DNA of 64,000 nucleotides from Kosakonia pseudosacchari (GCF_900184035.1 NZ_FXWP01000009.1:682001-746000); one strand, 5' to 3'; positions 35,130 to 47,617 are shown, counted from the stretch's first letter. The notes: generated from the letters alone by a model not told the origin. Numbers and translations are program-made.

Positions 35130-35890
35130 CAGAAATAGTACATATAACTCATAAAGATGCGGTTCTCGTTAGTCCTGTCCACCAGCGGGCTGTCCTTAAT
35201 TTCTGACGCCAGCAGCGTCATTTCCACATCAACCATCAACGCGTGATGCGAATTGAACGCGTACAGGCTGCGTACGCCCATTTCGGTGCTAAGAGAGGCA
35301 TCCGCGCGGTATGCTGGCCGCCACGGACGTGCTTCGCTGCGGCGCACGCCGTAGTAGTAATCGACATAGTTGCTGTTATAACGGCTGGCGACCAGGCGCG
35401 GTGTCAATGTCAATTGCTCACTCAGATGCCAGCTTTTTTCTGCGCCCAGACGTAAACGTTGCCCGCTGCTGTTGCCGGAAAGATCGTGCGTCCAGTCGGC
35501 AAACAGATCCACCACCGGGTTTTGCCACTCAATGCCCGCTCCGCCCCAGAATCCGCCTTTGCGTTTCGCCATCCCTTTCAGGATATCGGCATCATCGGAC
35601 GAATAGCCTGCGCCGTCGTAACGGGCTATTAGACCGAAATTGAGCTGTTGGGTTTCACTCAGATGCAGCGCGGGCAATTTAACTTCAGCCGTCGTGCCTG
35701 AGAAGTGGAAATAACGGTTTTCATAATGCAGAACCGGGATTGGGGTGTACTGCCGGTTACTATCCTGGTAAGGCTTTTGCGTGCTAATGACGCCGACGCC
35801 AACTCCCCAAACCGGCTGTTCTTCGGCCTGAGCGACAAAGACAACAGAGAAGAGACTTGCTGCGACAATACAACGAGGCACAACACCCAT
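35129..35890 (-). CDS. MipA/OmpV-family outer-membrane protein
   Basis: This 253-residue MipA/OmpV protein has a signal peptide (IVAASLFSVVFVAQA, cut before EEQPVWG) and alternating strands typical of a small beta-barrel. It ends in Phe (FMSYMYYF), as OMPs do. It opens with the family pattern WGVGVGVISTQKPYQDSN and YTPIPVLHYENRYFHFSG. It heads an operon with a response regulator and kinase, which suggests that its production is controlled by them. MipA in E. coli binds MltA and PBP1b; OmpV proteins elsewhere affect antibiotic and salt responses. AGGAGTATC precedes the ATG. Confidence 0.92.
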   Translation of the reverse strand: MGVVPRCIVAASLFSVVFVAQAEEQPVWGVGVGVISTQKPYQDSNRQYTPIPVLHYENRYFHFSGTTAEVKLPALHLSETQQLNFGLIARYDGAGYSSDDADILKGMAKRKGGFWGGAGIEWQNPVVDLFADWTHDLSGNSSGQRLRLGAEKSWHLSEQLTLTPRLVASRYNSNYVDYYYGVRRSEARPWRPAYRADASLSTEMGVRSLYAFNSHHALMVDVEMTLLASEIKDSPLVDRTNENRIFMSYMYYF

Positions 35891-35937
35891 AATGATACTC
35901 CTGTTAGCGGTGGAAACGCTATCATCAGGGGGGTTGT

Positions 35938-35953
35938 CTTACGGGGAACTTAC
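35938..35953 (-). promoter_or_regulatory. CTTAC direct repeat, candidate regulator box
   Basis: CTTAC occurs at 35938-35942 and 35949-35953, an 11-bp period that fits one DNA turn and OmpR/PmrA-type direct repeats. It lies about 50 bases upstream of the MipA-like start. No clear -10 could be fixed. Confidence 0.45.
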
Positions 35954-36028
35954 CGGAGATGTTCACGGGAGCCACAAGCTGGCGTGTAACGACCGGGTCA
36001 ATAAGCGGTCAGCAAAAAGCGCGGTAAA

Positions 36029-36058
36029 CCGCCATCCTCGTAGCTAAAAGGATGGCGG
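36029..36058 (-). terminator. cobB-nagK terminator
   Basis: Nine-bp stem (CCGCCATCC with GGATGGCGG) just after the cobB stop. The T-tract is poor (GGTTTACC), so termination may be partial. Confidence 0.55.
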
Positions 36059-36064
36059 TGACGG

Positions 36065-36886
36065 TTAAAGCCCTTTTAGCAGCTTTTCGACATATTCCGG
36101 CACGACCTGGCTTGCCAGCCCGTAATGTTTCTCTTCAAACTCGCTGCCGACCTGGCTCGGTTCGAGGTTCAGCTCTACGGTATGCGCGCCCTGCAGTTTC
36201 GCTTCATGCACAAACCCGGCGGCCGGATAGACATGCCCGGAGGTGCCAATGGCGATAAACACATCCGCCATTGCCAGCGCGCTGTAAATCTCGTCCATCC
36301 CCAGCGGCATTTCGCCAAACCATACTACATGCGGGCGCAGCGGCGCCGGAAACTGGCAGCAGTGGCATTTGTCGTCATGCGTCACATCGCCCGTCCACGC
36401 CAGCACCTGCCCACTTTGCGAACAGCGCACTTTTAACAGCTCGCCATGCATATGGATAATGTTTTTATTGCCCGCGCGTTCGTGCAGGTTGTCGATGTTT
36501 TGCGTGATCAGTAAAAAGCGATCGCCCAGCGCCTGCTCCAGCTTCGCCAGCGCCAGATGCGCGGCATTCGGCACAATCTCCGGCAGTTGCAGTTGCCTGC
36601 GCCGATCGTTATAGAAGGTTTGCACCAGTTGCGGATTGCGGGCGAAACCTTCCGGCGTCGCCACGTCTTCAACATGATGCTCTTCCCACAGCCCGTCTGC
36701 CGCGCGGAAGGTTCGAATACCGGATTCAGCGGAAATACCCGCTCCCGTCAGAACGACGACTCTTGGTTTTTCCATTACGCCTGTCACCATTGTGTCTCTG
36801 AAAAAAATCCGCTGACGTAAGCGCTCGCGCAAACGGCGCTTGTTACGGCGAAAACGGCTGAGACGATGTGAACGTCGCGATTGCAT
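36065..36886 (-). CDS. cobB: NAD+-dependent protein deacylase CobB (sirtuin)
   Basis: The 273-residue sirtuin removes acetyl and succinyl groups from lysines of enzymes such as Acs. The NAD site is [18 protein letters not shown] and [12 protein letters not shown]; the catalytic His is in VIHMHGEL-type [14 protein letters not shown]; zinc Cys lie in RCSQSG and DKCHCCQF. The N-terminus carries the basic leader ([20 protein letters not shown]) of the long CobB form; Met38 would give the short form. It is cotranscribed with nagK upstream. Confidence 0.98.
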   Translation of the reverse strand: MQSRRSHRLSRFRRNKRRLRERLRQRIFFRDTMVTGVMEKPRVVVLTGAGISAESGIRTFRAADGLWEEHHVEDVATPEGFARNPQLVQTFYNDRRRQLQLPEIVPNAAHLALAKLEQALGDRFLLITQNIDNLHERAGNKNIIHMHGELLKVRCSQSGQVLAWTGDVTHDDKCHCCQFPAPLRPHVVWFGEMPLGMDEIYSALAMADVFIAIGTSGHVYPAAGFVHEAKLQGAHTVELNLEPSQVGSEFEEKHYGLASQVVPEYVEKLLKGL

Positions 36887-36900
36887 AGCATCCTCTCAGA

Positions 36901-37812
36901 TTAGTCAGTGAGGTGAAGAAAGGCCGCGCCGCGCATCCCGCCCGCATCGCCGTGGCGCGCGCGTTCGATACGCGGTACATCGCCTGCCGGTAACAGATGC
37001 GGCGCAATACGCGCCGGCAGCAGCCGGGTCAGCGCGCTGAAATTCGATAAACCACCGCCAATCACCAGCAGATCCGGGTCAACGATGGTCAGGATATTGC
37101 CCAGACACACCGCCAGCAAATCCACGTAGCGTTCCACATGCGCCAGTGCCTTCGCCTCTCCCTGTTCCCAGCGCGTAATGATTTCCGGCGCTGACAAGGA
37201 TTGATGATAGAAGTGTCGGTACAGCCACGCAAAACCGCGACCTGAGAGATAATTTTCAATACAGCCGATTTTTCCGCAGCCGCAGCGGGTCAGCGGAAAA
37301 TCAAAACCCATCAGTCCCAGCGCATCCACCGGCAAGCGGATATGCCCAAATTCGCCAGTGATAAAGCGACGACCGGTAACAGATTTCCCGTTCACCACCA
37401 GCCCACCACCAACGCCGGTGCCGAGGATTAACCCCATCACCAGCGGATACTGACGGAATTCGTCATCCCAGGCTTCTGAAAGCGTAAAGCAGTTGGCGTC
37501 GTTGTCGATACGCACATTGCGCTCAAGCAACGCAGTGAGGTCAGCGCGCAGCGGTTGACCGCTGGCGGCGGGAAGATTAGCGGCATAGAGCGTGCCGTCG
37601 GCGGTTTCCGGCATGCCGGGAATACCGACGCCGACGCTGCCTTTGACACCGAAGTGCGCATCCGCTTCGGCAACCAGATCGGCAATGGCGCGCAGAAACG
37701 CCTCATAACTGTCATGCGGGGTGGCGACGCGCTTTTCCCACTGTAAACGTCGGTTGGCGTCAAAGACGCCCAACGCGATTTTACTGCCGCCGATATCAAA
37801 TCCGTAATTCAT
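36901..37812 (-). CDS. nagK: N-acetylglucosamine kinase
   Basis: The 303-residue ROK-family kinase phosphorylates GlcNAc set free in peptidoglycan recycling, which ties in with nagZ elsewhere in this window. ATP motif [16 protein letters not shown], catalytic Asp in [16 protein letters not shown], zinc motif [18 protein letters not shown] 37812 corresponds to the E. coli start; an ATG two codons earlier is possible. cobB follows 14 bases later. Confidence 0.98.
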   Translation of the reverse strand: MNYGFDIGGSKIALGVFDANRRLQWEKRVATPHDSYEAFLRAIADLVAEADAHFGVKGSVGVGIPGMPETADGTLYAANLPAASGQPLRADLTALLERNVRIDNDANCFTLSEAWDDEFRQYPLVMGLILGTGVGGGLVVNGKSVTGRRFITGEFGHIRLPVDALGLMGFDFPLTRCGCGKIGCIENYLSGRGFAWLYRHFYHQSLSAPEIITRWEQGEAKALAHVERYVDLLAVCLGNILTIVDPDLLVIGGGLSNFSALTRLLPARIAPHLLPAGDVPRIERARHGDAGGMRGAAFLHLTD

Positions 37813-37847
37813 TGCCACTCCTTCGTTGTGGTCCGTTCCACGCGGAA

Positions 37848-39091
37848 TTACTGCCCGCTCAGCACTCTGGCGGGATCAATATTGCTCGCTCTGCGCGCCG
37901 GATACCAGCTTGCCAGCAGGCTTAGCGCCAGCGCCGTCACCAGCACATAGACGACATCCAGCGGGTGCAGCTCCGATGGCAGGAAATCGATAAAGTAGAT
38001 ATCTCCCGACAGGAACTGATGGCCGAGAAGCGTCTCAATCACGTTAATAATTGGCGTTAATTGCAGCGACACGACCACGCCGATCACCACACCGCTGATG
38101 CTACCAAGCAGGCCCGCCAGCAGGCCGTACCAGACGAAAATGGCGCGGATAAGCCCATCTTTCGCCCCGAGCGTACGCAGCACGGCAATATCGCCGCTCT
38201 TGTCTTTTACCGCCATGACCAGCGTCGAGACAATGTTAAAACAAGCCACGCCAATCACTAACACCATCGCCAGATACATTATGGCGCGGATCATCTGAAT
38301 GTCGCGATACATGTAGCCGTACTTGCCAATCCAGCTTTTGATATAGACGTAGCTGTTGGTCACTTCACCCGCGTCGCGCACCAGTTTGTTGGCGTTAAAC
38401 ACATCATTCACTTTGATGTCGATGCCGGTAACACTGCCGCCCATATCCAGATACTGCTGCGCGTCCTGCATGGGGATCATCGCATAGCTGTGATCAAGCT
38501 GTCCGCTCAGTTGCAGAATGCCCGTTACGTGCAGGCGCACGCGTTTGGGTTGCAGCAGTTTATGCGCGTCGTCAGAGTTAGGGATCATGATGGAAACCCA
38601 GTCGCCCTGCTTCACTTTCAGCGCATCGGCCACGCCTTTACCCAGAATGATCTGCTGCTCACCGGCACGGAAATTTTGCCAGGCATCGCCCTGTACAAAT
38701 TTCGGCAAGGCACTGAGCTGCATTTCCTGCGCCGGGTCAACGCCTTTCACCTGAATCGCGCGCAGGTTCGCACCGCTTTCCACCAGCCCGGTAAAATTAA
38801 TATAGGGCGCAGCGGCGGCAATGCCCGGCACTTTTTTCACTTTTTCCAGCGCCGTGTCCCAGTTAGTCCACGGCTGATTCACCGGCTCAATTTCACCGTG
38901 CGGCACCACCGCCAGAATGCGGTTGTTCAGCTCACGTTCGAAACCGTTCATCGCGCTTAAACCGACAATCAGCACCGCCACGCCCAGCGCGATACCAACG
39001 GTGGAGATCACCGAAATCAGTGACACCATCCCGCCACGACGGCGACCACGGCTAAAACGCAGCGCAATCAGTAAAGAGAGAGGGGAAGCCA

Positions 39092-39092
<1 letters not shown>
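37848..39092 (-). CDS. lolE: Lipoprotein-releasing system permease LolE
   Basis: The 414-residue inner-membrane protein has one N-terminal membrane segment (about 25-48), a large periplasmic domain that receives lipoproteins, and three C-terminal segments (about 270-400, MacB/FtsX-like). With LolC and LolD it extracts outer-membrane lipoproteins and hands them to LolA. It is the last gene of lolCDE and begins in the stop codon of lolD. Confidence 0.98.
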
Positions 39093-41069
<1,977 letters not shown>

Positions 41070-41254
41070 TCAGACAGATAAGGAAAAATTCCGTGAAATC
41101 AAACCAATAAATAACCGTCAGCCCGTTTGCATTACCGTTTGTTTGTACGGCTGTTAACCGCGCAGTTCCTCTCGCCTTAATCCGAAAATGAACAAATACA
41201 GACACTTCCCCAATACATCCCTCTCCTGCCTGACCAGGATCAACGGCCAGAATT

Positions 41255-42352
41255 ATGGCAAAACAGGCAACAACGTTAATGAAACAGAAAGCATTATGGA
41301 TTAATCAAATCAAAGGGTTATGTATTTGTCTGGTCGTGGTTTATCACTCAGTCATCACGTTTTACCCGCACCTTTCGACTTTCCAGCATCCGTGGTCGCA
41401 AACGCTCTCTAAGTGCTGGATTTATTTCAACCTCTATCTCGCGCCGTTTCGTATGCCGGTGTTCTTTTTCATCTCCGGTTATCTCATTCGCCGTTATATA
41501 GACGATGTGCCGTGGAAAGAAACGCTCGATAAGCGTATCTGGAGCATTGTCTATGTGCTGGCTCTGTGGGGCCTACTGCAATGGGCAGGCTTAAGCCAGA
41601 TTAATGACTGGCTCGCGCCGCAGCGCGATCTGAGTAATGCCGCTAATGCGGCTTATGCGGAGAACTGGCGCGAATTCGCGCAGGGTATGCTCACCGCCAG
41701 CACCAGCTTGTGGTATCTCTATGCGCTGGTGGTCTATTTCACGCTTTGTAAGCTGTTCAGTCGCTGGAAAGTGCCACTATTAGCGCTGATGATTGTGGCA
41801 AGCCTGGCGATTAATTACCTGCCACTGCCGTGGTGGGGGATGAACAGCGTGGTGCGCAATATGATTTTTTATTCGCTCGGCGCCTGGTATGGGGCAAGCG
41901 TGATGGAGTGGGTCAAAACCGTGTCGCTCCGCCGTTACGGGTTACTGTTTGCGCTGGCGGCGGTAGTGGCTTTCGGGCTGTGGATGTTCAATATGCCCCT
42001 GCCGCTGTGCCTGCTTTCTATCGTGGGCATTATGCGTTTGTTCCAGGCGCTGGAGCAGCGTTTTCCACCCAACGAAAAGAGCCTGCTGAACGTGGTCGGC
42101 TCTAATACGCTGGCGATTTATACTACCCACCGCATTCTGATTGAAGCCATCAGCCTGGCGCTGCTCAAGCCGATGAACGCGGGCGCGTGGCCGCAAACGG
42201 TCGAGCTGGCGCTACTGTTGGTCTATCCGTTTGCCACGTTACTGATTTGTACGCTGGTTGGGCTGATGGTGCGAAAATTGTCGTCGGCGCTGTTCGCCGA
42301 TCTCTTTTTCACGCCGCCAACGAAACATCTCACGGCGGTGCAAGCGCGTTAA
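41255..42352 (+). CDS. ycfT: Acyltransferase-3 family membrane protein YcfT
   Basis: The 365-residue integral membrane protein has about ten segments and the acyltransferase-3 opening WINQIKGLCICLVVVYHSVI and APFRMPVFFFISGYLIRRYI, including the family His and Arg. The product has not been assigned a substrate in E. coli. ATG 41279 (KQKALWINQIKG) would match the E. coli start; neither ATG has a good ribosome site. It is divergent from lolC and upstream of mfd. Confidence 0.93.
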   Translation: MAKQATTLMKQKALWINQIKGLCICLVVVYHSVITFYPHLSTFQHPWSQTLSKCWIYFNLYLAPFRMPVFFFISGYLIRRYIDDVPWKETLDKRIWSIVYVLALWGLLQWAGLSQINDWLAPQRDLSNAANAAYAENWREFAQGMLTASTSLWYLYALVVYFTLCKLFSRWKVPLLALMIVASLAINYLPLPWWGMNSVVRNMIFYSLGAWYGASVMEWVKTVSLRRYGLLFALAAVVAFGLWMFNMPLPLCLLSIVGIMRLFQALEQRFPPNEKSLLNVVGSNTLAIYTTHRILIEAISLALLKPMNAGAWPQTVELALLLVYPFATLLICTLVGLMVRKLSSALFADLFFTPPTKHLTAVQAR

Positions 42353-42465
42353 TCCTGCGCGTCGTATTGGCTAACGCCGCCTAATCACAGATAATAATGG
42401 TATTGCGTATCAGGGATATGCCCCCATAACGGGGGGTATATCCATAATGAGATCTTGATATCCCC

Positions 42466-45400
42466 ATGCCTGAACAATACCGTTATTCCCTGCCTGTCAA
42501 AGCAGGCGACCAGCGCCAGTTTGGCGAACTCACAGGTGCCGCCTGCGCCACCGAAGTTGCGGAAATCATTGAACGCCATCCGGGTCCCGTCGTGCTGATT
42601 GCGCCGGATATGCAAAACGCGCTGCGCTTGCAGGATGAGATTGGGCAATTTACCGATAACCTGGTGATGAACCTCGCCGACTGGGAAACGCTGCCGTATG
42701 ACAGCTTCTCGCCGCACCAGGAAATTATCTCTTCCCGCCTGTCGACGTTATATCAACTCCCCTCCATGCAGCGCGGTGTGTTGATTGTTCCGGTAAATAC
42801 GCTGATGCAGCGCGTTTGCCCGCATAGCTACCTGCATGGCCATGCGCTGGTGATGAAAAAAGGCCAACGCTTGTCGCGCGACGAGCTGCGCAGCCAACTG
42901 GACAACGCGGGTTATCGCCATGTTGATCAAGTTATGGAGCATGGGGAATACGCCACACGCGGCGCGCTGCTCGATCTTTTCCCGATGGGCAGTGAGCAGC
43001 CTTTCCGCCTCGACTTTTTCGACGACGAAATTGACAGTTTGCGTCTGTTTGACGCCGATACCCAGCGTACGCTGGAAGAAGTCGAGGCAATTAACTTACT
43101 GCCCGCGCACGAATTTCCGACCGATAAAAACGCCATTGAGCTGTTCCGCAGCCAGTGGCGCGATAAATTTGAGGTCAAACGCGACGCAGAGCATATCTAC
43201 CAGCAAGTCAGCAAGGGTACGCTGCCTACCGGGATTGAGTACTGGCAGCCGCTGTTTTTCAGCGAACCGCTACCGCCGCTGTTCAGCTATTTCCCGGCAA
43301 ATACGTTGCTGGTCAACACCGGTAATCTGGAAAACAGCGCCGAGCGCTTCCAGCAGGAGACGCTGGCGCGTTTTGAGAACCGCGGTGTTGATCCCATGCG
43401 CCCTTTGCTGCCGCCGGAGACGCTGTGGCTTCGCGTTGATGAGCTTTACAGCGAGCTGAAGAAATGGCCGCGCATCCAGTTAAAAACCGAACAGCTGGCC
43501 GACAAAGCCGCGCATGTTAACCTGGGTTACCGGTCATTGCCGGATCTGGCGGTACAGGCGCAGCAGAAATCGCCGCTTGATAATCTGCGCAAGTTCCTCG
43601 AATCCTTCGCCGGGCCGGTGGTGTTCTCGGTTGAGAGTGAAGGTCGTCGCGAGGCGTTAATCGAGCTACTGGCGCGCATCAAAGTTGCGCCTAAGCGCAT
43701 TATGCGTCTCGACGAAGCCGAAACGCCTGGCGCATACCTGATGATTGGCGCCGCCGAACACGGCTTTATCGATACGTTACGCAGCCGGGCGTTGATTTGT
43801 GAAAGCGATCTGCTCGGTGAGCGCGTCGCGCGTCGCCGCCAGGATACACGACGCACTATCAACCCGGATACCTTGATCCGCAACCTCGCCGAACTGCATG
43901 ACGGTCAGCCAGTGGTGCACCTGGAGCACGGCGTGGGCCGGTATGCCGGCATGACCACGCTGGAAGCGGGCGGCATCAAAGGCGAATACCTGGTGCTGAC
44001 CTACGCGGGTGATGCCAAATTGTACGTGCCCGTCTCGTCGCTGCATTTAATCAGCCGCTACGCAGGTGGTGCTGAAGAGAACGCGCCGCTGCATAAACTG
44101 GGGAGCGATGCCTGGTCACGCGCGCGGCAAAAAGCGGCGGAAAAAGTGCGCGATGTCGCCGCAGAGCTGCTGGATATTTACGCGCAGCGCGCCGCCAAAG
44201 CGGGCTTCGCCTTTAAACATGACAAAGAGCAGTATCAACTTTTCTGCGACAGTTTCCCGTTTGAAACCACGCCGGATCAGGCGCAAGCCATTAACGCGGT
44301 ACTCAGCGATATGTGCCAGCCGCTGGCAATGGACCGGCTGGTGTGCGGCGATGTCGGCTTCGGTAAAACCGAAGTGGCGATGCGCGCCGCGTTTCTTGCG
44401 GTTGAGAACAATAAGCAGGTGGCGGTGCTGGTGCCAACCACCCTTCTCGCCCAGCAGCACTTCGATAACTTCCGCGATCGTTTCGCCAACTGGCCGGTGC
44501 GCATTGAAATGCTTTCACGTTTTCGCAGCGCCAAAGAGCAGGCGCAGATCCTGGAGCAGGCCGCCGAAGGGAAAATCGATATTCTGATTGGCACGCACAA
44601 GCTGCTGCAAAGCGATGTCAAAATGAAGGATCTCGGCCTGTTAATTGTCGATGAAGAGCACCGTTTCGGTGTGCGCCACAAAGAGCGTATTAAAGCGATG
44701 CGCGCCGATGTGGATATCCTGACGCTGACCGCGACGCCGATCCCCCGTACGCTGAATATGGCGATGAGCGGGATGCGCGATCTGTCGATTATCGCCACCC
44801 CACCCGCGCGCCGCCTGGCAGTGAAAACCTTTGTGCGCGAGTACGACAATCTGGTGGTGCGCGAGGCGATGCTGCGTGAGATCCTGCGCGGTGGGCAGGT
44901 CTATTATCTCTACAATGATGTGGAAAATATCCAGAAAGCCGCCGACCGCCTGGCGGAACTGGTGCCGGAAGCGCGCATCGCCATCGGTCACGGTCAGATG
45001 CGTGAACGCGAGCTGGAGCGGGTGATGAATGATTTCCACCATCAACGTTTCAACGTGCTGGTATGCACCACCATTATTGAAACCGGGATCGATATTCCGA
45101 CCGCCAACACCATCATTATTGAACGCGCCGATCACTTCGGTCTTGCCCAGCTACACCAGCTGCGCGGGCGTGTCGGGCGTTCGCACCACCAGGCCTACGC
45201 CTGGCTGCTGACGCCACATCCTAAAGCCATGACCACCGATGCGCAAAAACGTCTGGAGGCCATCGCTTCGCTGGAAGATTTAGGCGCGGGCTTTGCGCTG
45301 GCAACGCATGACCTGGAGATTCGCGGTGCGGGAGAACTGCTGGGCGAAGACCAGAGTGGGCAGATGGAAACCATCGGCTTCTCGCTCTATATGGAGCTGC

Positions 45401-45912
45401 TGGAAAACGCGGTCGATGCGCTGAAAGCGGGCCGCGAGCCGTCGCTGGAAGATCTCACCAGCCAGCAAACTGAAGTTGAATTACGTATGCCTTCGCTGTT
45501 GCCGGATGACTTTATTCCTGACGTCAACACGCGCTTGTCATTCTATAAACGCATCGCCAGCGCCAAAGATGAGAACGCGCTGGAGGAGATTAAAGTCGAG
45601 CTGATTGACCGTTTCGGCCTGTTACCGGATCCGGCGCGTAACCTGCTGGATATTGCCCGCTTGCGCCAGCAGGCGCAAAAACTGGGGATCCGCAAGCTGG
45701 AAGGTAACGAGAAAGGCGGCATGATTGAGTTCAACGCGAAAAATCATGTTAACCCGGCGTGGCTGATTGGCTTACTGCAGAAACAACCGCAGCATTTCCG
45801 CCTCGATGGCCCAACGCGGCTGAAGTTTATACAGGATCTCAGCGAGCGCAAAGTACGTATGGATTGGGTACGTAACTTTATGCAGCAGCTCGCCGAAAAC
45901 GCGGTAGCCTGA
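42466..45912 (+). CDS. mfd: Transcription-repair coupling factor Mfd
   Basis: The 1148-residue Mfd has UvrB-like N-terminal modules (about 1-350), an RNA polymerase interaction domain (about 470-545, HLEHGVGRYAGMTTL) and a RecG-like translocase: Walker A CGDVGFGKTEVAMRA, DEEHRFG box, TGIDIPTANTIIIERAD. The C-terminal D7 domain (about 1000-1148) is present. It pushes stalled RNA polymerase off damaged DNA and recruits UvrA. All parts are in one frame. Confidence 0.99.
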   Translation: MPEQYRYSLPVKAGDQRQFGELTGAACATEVAEIIERHPGPVVLIAPDMQNALRLQDEIGQFTDNLVMNLADWETLPYDSFSPHQEIISSRLSTLYQLPSMQRGVLIVPVNTLMQRVCPHSYLHGHALVMKKGQRLSRDELRSQLDNAGYRHVDQVMEHGEYATRGALLDLFPMGSEQPFRLDFFDDEIDSLRLFDADTQRTLEEVEAINLLPAHEFPTDKNAIELFRSQWRDKFEVKRDAEHIYQQVSKGTLPTGIEYWQPLFFSEPLPPLFSYFPANTLLVNTGNLENSAERFQQETLARFENRGVDPMRPLLPPETLWLRVDELYSELKKWPRIQLKTEQLADKAAHVNLGYRSLPDLAVQAQQKSPLDNLRKFLESFAGPVVFSVESEGRREALIELLARIKVAPKRIMRLDEAETPGAYLMIGAAEHGFIDTLRSRALICESDLLGERVARRRQDTRRTINPDTLIRNLAELHDGQPVVHLEHGVGRYAGMTTLEAGGIKGEYLVLTYAGDAKLYVPVSSLHLISRYAGGAEENAPLHKLGSDAWSRARQKAAEKVRDVAAELLDIYAQRAAKAGFAFKHDKEQYQLFCDSFPFETTPDQAQAINAVLSDMCQPLAMDRLVCGDVGFGKTEVAMRAAFLAVENNKQVAVLVPTTLLAQQHFDNFRDRFANWPVRIEMLSRFRSAKEQAQILEQAAEGKIDILIGTHKLLQSDVKMKDLGLLIVDEEHRFGVRHKERIKAMRADVDILTLTATPIPRTLNMAMSGMRDLSIIATPPARRLAVKTFVREYDNLVVREAMLREILRGGQVYYLYNDVENIQKAADRLAELVPEARIAIGHGQMRERELERVMNDFHHQRFNVLVCTTIIETGIDIPTANTIIIERADHFGLAQLHQLRGRVGRSHHQAYAWLLTPHPKAMTTDAQKRLEAIASLEDLGAGFALATHDLEIRGAGELLGEDQSGQMETIGFSLYMELLENAVDALKAGREPSLEDLTSQQTEVELRMPSLLPDDFIPDVNTRLSFYKRIASAKDENALEEIKVELIDRFGLLPDPARNLLDIARLRQQAQKLGIRKLEGNEKGGMIEFNAKNHVNPAWLIGLLQKQPQHFRLDGPTRLKFIQDLSERKVRMDWVRNFMQQLAENAVA

Positions 45913-45927
45913 CAAAAACGTTCCAGG

Positions 45928-45945
45928 CCGGGTCATACGACCCGG
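45928..45945 (+). terminator. mfd terminator
   Basis: CCGGGT and ACCCGG around CATACG, followed by TTTCCTTACTTT, 16 bases after the mfd stop. Confidence 0.75.
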
Positions 45946-46066
45946 TTTCCTTACTTTCCTCAATATTTACAAATATTTTGCAATACTCCAGGATTTCCCT
46001 ACACGCTGACCTACCATAATTCCATCACACAGATTTATAGCAATAACCTTATGATTTACATGGATT

Positions 46067-47038
46067 ATGGTAATGATAAAAATGTCGCGTTTCGTTCACT
46101 GGCTCGCGCTGCTGGCCGCGGCTGCCACTGTCGCAGTCGCCCTACCCGCACGAGCTAACACCTGGCCTTTACCCCCTCCCGGCAGTCACCTCGTTGGCGA
46201 AAACCGTTTTCATGTCGTGCAGAACGACGGCGGTTCACTGGAGGCGATTGCCAAAAAATACAATGTGGGCTTTCTTGCGCTTTTACAGGCCAATCCCGGT
46301 GTTGACCCGTATGTCCCGCGGGCGGGCAGCGTCCTGACCATTCCACTGCAAACGCTGCTCCCCGATGTGCCGCGCAAAGGCATTGTGATAAACCTCGCCG
46401 AACTGCGCCTCTATTACTATCCGCCGGGTAAAAATGAAGTCACGGTTTATCCGATTGGCATTGGTCAACTGGGTGGCGACACTCTGACGCCAACCATGGT
46501 CACCACAGTTTCTGATAAACGCGCGAACCCGACCTGGACACCGACCGCGAATATTCGCGCGCGCTATAAAGCACAGGGCATCGATCTGCCGGCGGTAATG
46601 CCTGCCGGGCCGGATAACCCGATGGGACACCATGCCATTCGCCTTGCCGCGTTTGGTGGCGTCTATTTGCTGCACGGTACTAACGCAGATTTCGGTATCG
46701 GCATGCGCGTTAGCTCCGGCTGCATTCGCCTGCGGGACAAGGATATCTCTAATCTCTTTGCTCAGGTTTCTCCGGGTACACCAGTGAATATCATCAATAC
46801 GCCTATTAAAGCGTCAGTTGAGCCTGATGGCAGACGACTGGTTGAAGTGCATCAGCCGTTATCGAAATCAATTAACGATGATCCCAAAACCTTACCCATC
46901 GTGCTGAACGCTGCTATGCAAGCTTTCAAAGACGATGCGCGCAGCGATGCAACAGTGATGAGCCATGTGATGGAGGTGCGTTCCGGGATGCCGGTTGATG
47001 TCACCCGCCACATTGAAAACGCACCGCAGGTGATGTAA
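46067..47038 (+). CDS. ldtC: L,D-transpeptidase LdtC (YcfS)
   Basis: This roughly 320-residue periplasmic enzyme attaches Braun lipoprotein to peptidoglycan. It has a signal peptide (cut after LPARA before NTWPLPP), a LysM domain (about 45-95) and a YkuD catalytic domain with the motif HGTNADFGIGMRVSSGCIRL containing the nucleophile Cys. ATG 46067 or 46073 is the start. It lies downstream of mfd and ends at a bidirectional terminator shared with bhsA. Confidence 0.97.
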   Translation: MVMIKMSRFVHWLALLAAAATVAVALPARANTWPLPPPGSHLVGENRFHVVQNDGGSLEAIAKKYNVGFLALLQANPGVDPYVPRAGSVLTIPLQTLLPDVPRKGIVINLAELRLYYYPPGKNEVTVYPIGIGQLGGDTLTPTMVTTVSDKRANPTWTPTANIRARYKAQGIDLPAVMPAGPDNPMGHHAIRLAAFGGVYLLHGTNADFGIGMRVSSGCIRLRDKDISNLFAQVSPGTPVNIINTPIKASVEPDGRRLVEVHQPLSKSINDDPKTLPIVLNAAMQAFKDDARSDATVMSHVMEVRSGMPVDVTRHIENAPQVM

Positions 47039-47058
47039 CTCCCCTGGCGGCATAAAAA

Positions 47059-47086
47059 AAGGCCCTGCGATAATACGCGGGGCCTT
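47059..47086. terminator. Bidirectional terminator between ldtC and bhsA
   Basis: AAGGCCC and GGGCCTT, with GCG/CGC inside and loop ATAATA, flanked by A-run and T-run. It serves the convergent genes ldtC and bhsA. Confidence 0.85.
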
Positions 47087-47115
47087 TTTTATAACTGAAG
47101 CGTTATGTGTTGCAC

Positions 47116-47373
47116 TTATTTGTAGAGAACAGCCGTGCCGTGCAGATTGTCGGAACCGGTCACAGAGGTGATGCGAAATGATTTTGCCCCCATCTGATCG
47201 GCTTTCTGTGCCAGTTGATCTTCAACCGATGCGAGGTTGGAGTTCGCACGCACACCAACGGTCGCCACCTCCTGCTGGCCTGCCGGAGCAGATTGCACTT
47301 CAACAGCAGCGAAGCTGGCGAAAGAGAAAGAACTCAGTACAGCAGCAGTAAACAGCGCGGTGATATTTTTCAT
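47116..47373 (-). CDS. bhsA: Multiple-stress protein BhsA (YcfR)
   Basis: The 85-residue YhcN-family protein has a signal peptide (TAAVLSSFSFASFA, cut before AVEVQSAP) and the conserved C-terminal part QLAQKADQMGAKSFRITSVT and HGTAVLYK. In E. coli BhsA is an outer-membrane protein that affects copper permeability, biofilm and stress. It is divergent from comR, whose product represses it without copper. Confidence 0.97.
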   Translation of the reverse strand: MKNITALFTAAVLSSFSFASFAAVEVQSAPAGQQEVATVGVRANSNLASVEDQLAQKADQMGAKSFRITSVTGSDNLHGTAVLYK

Positions 47374-47503
47374 GATGTCTTTCCTGGATGCAGATGAAGA
47401 ATGTCGTTAAACATTAAGTTAACGATCGATACACAAATCGTAGATGCGATCTCAATCACGCGTCAACATGTTTTTATAACGATCATTAAATAAAATTAAA
47501 TTT

Positions 47504-47535
47504 ATTGATAATTCATAAGGATATGATTTATCAAT
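47504..47535. promoter_or_regulatory. 32-bp palindrome, candidate ComR operator
   Basis: ATTGATAA (47504-47511) and TTATCAAT (47528-47535) are inverted repeats, and TCAT/ATGA pairs continue inward around AAGGAT. It lies between the divergent bhsA and comR genes, where a TetR-type repressor should bind. Confidence 0.55.
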
Positions 47536-47617
47536 ATGTGCTGATTTGCTGCTGGTTATCTGGCGGGATTATTTTTATAATGGTCATTCAACAAACTAAC
47601 AAAGGTTAGGCGGCGAT

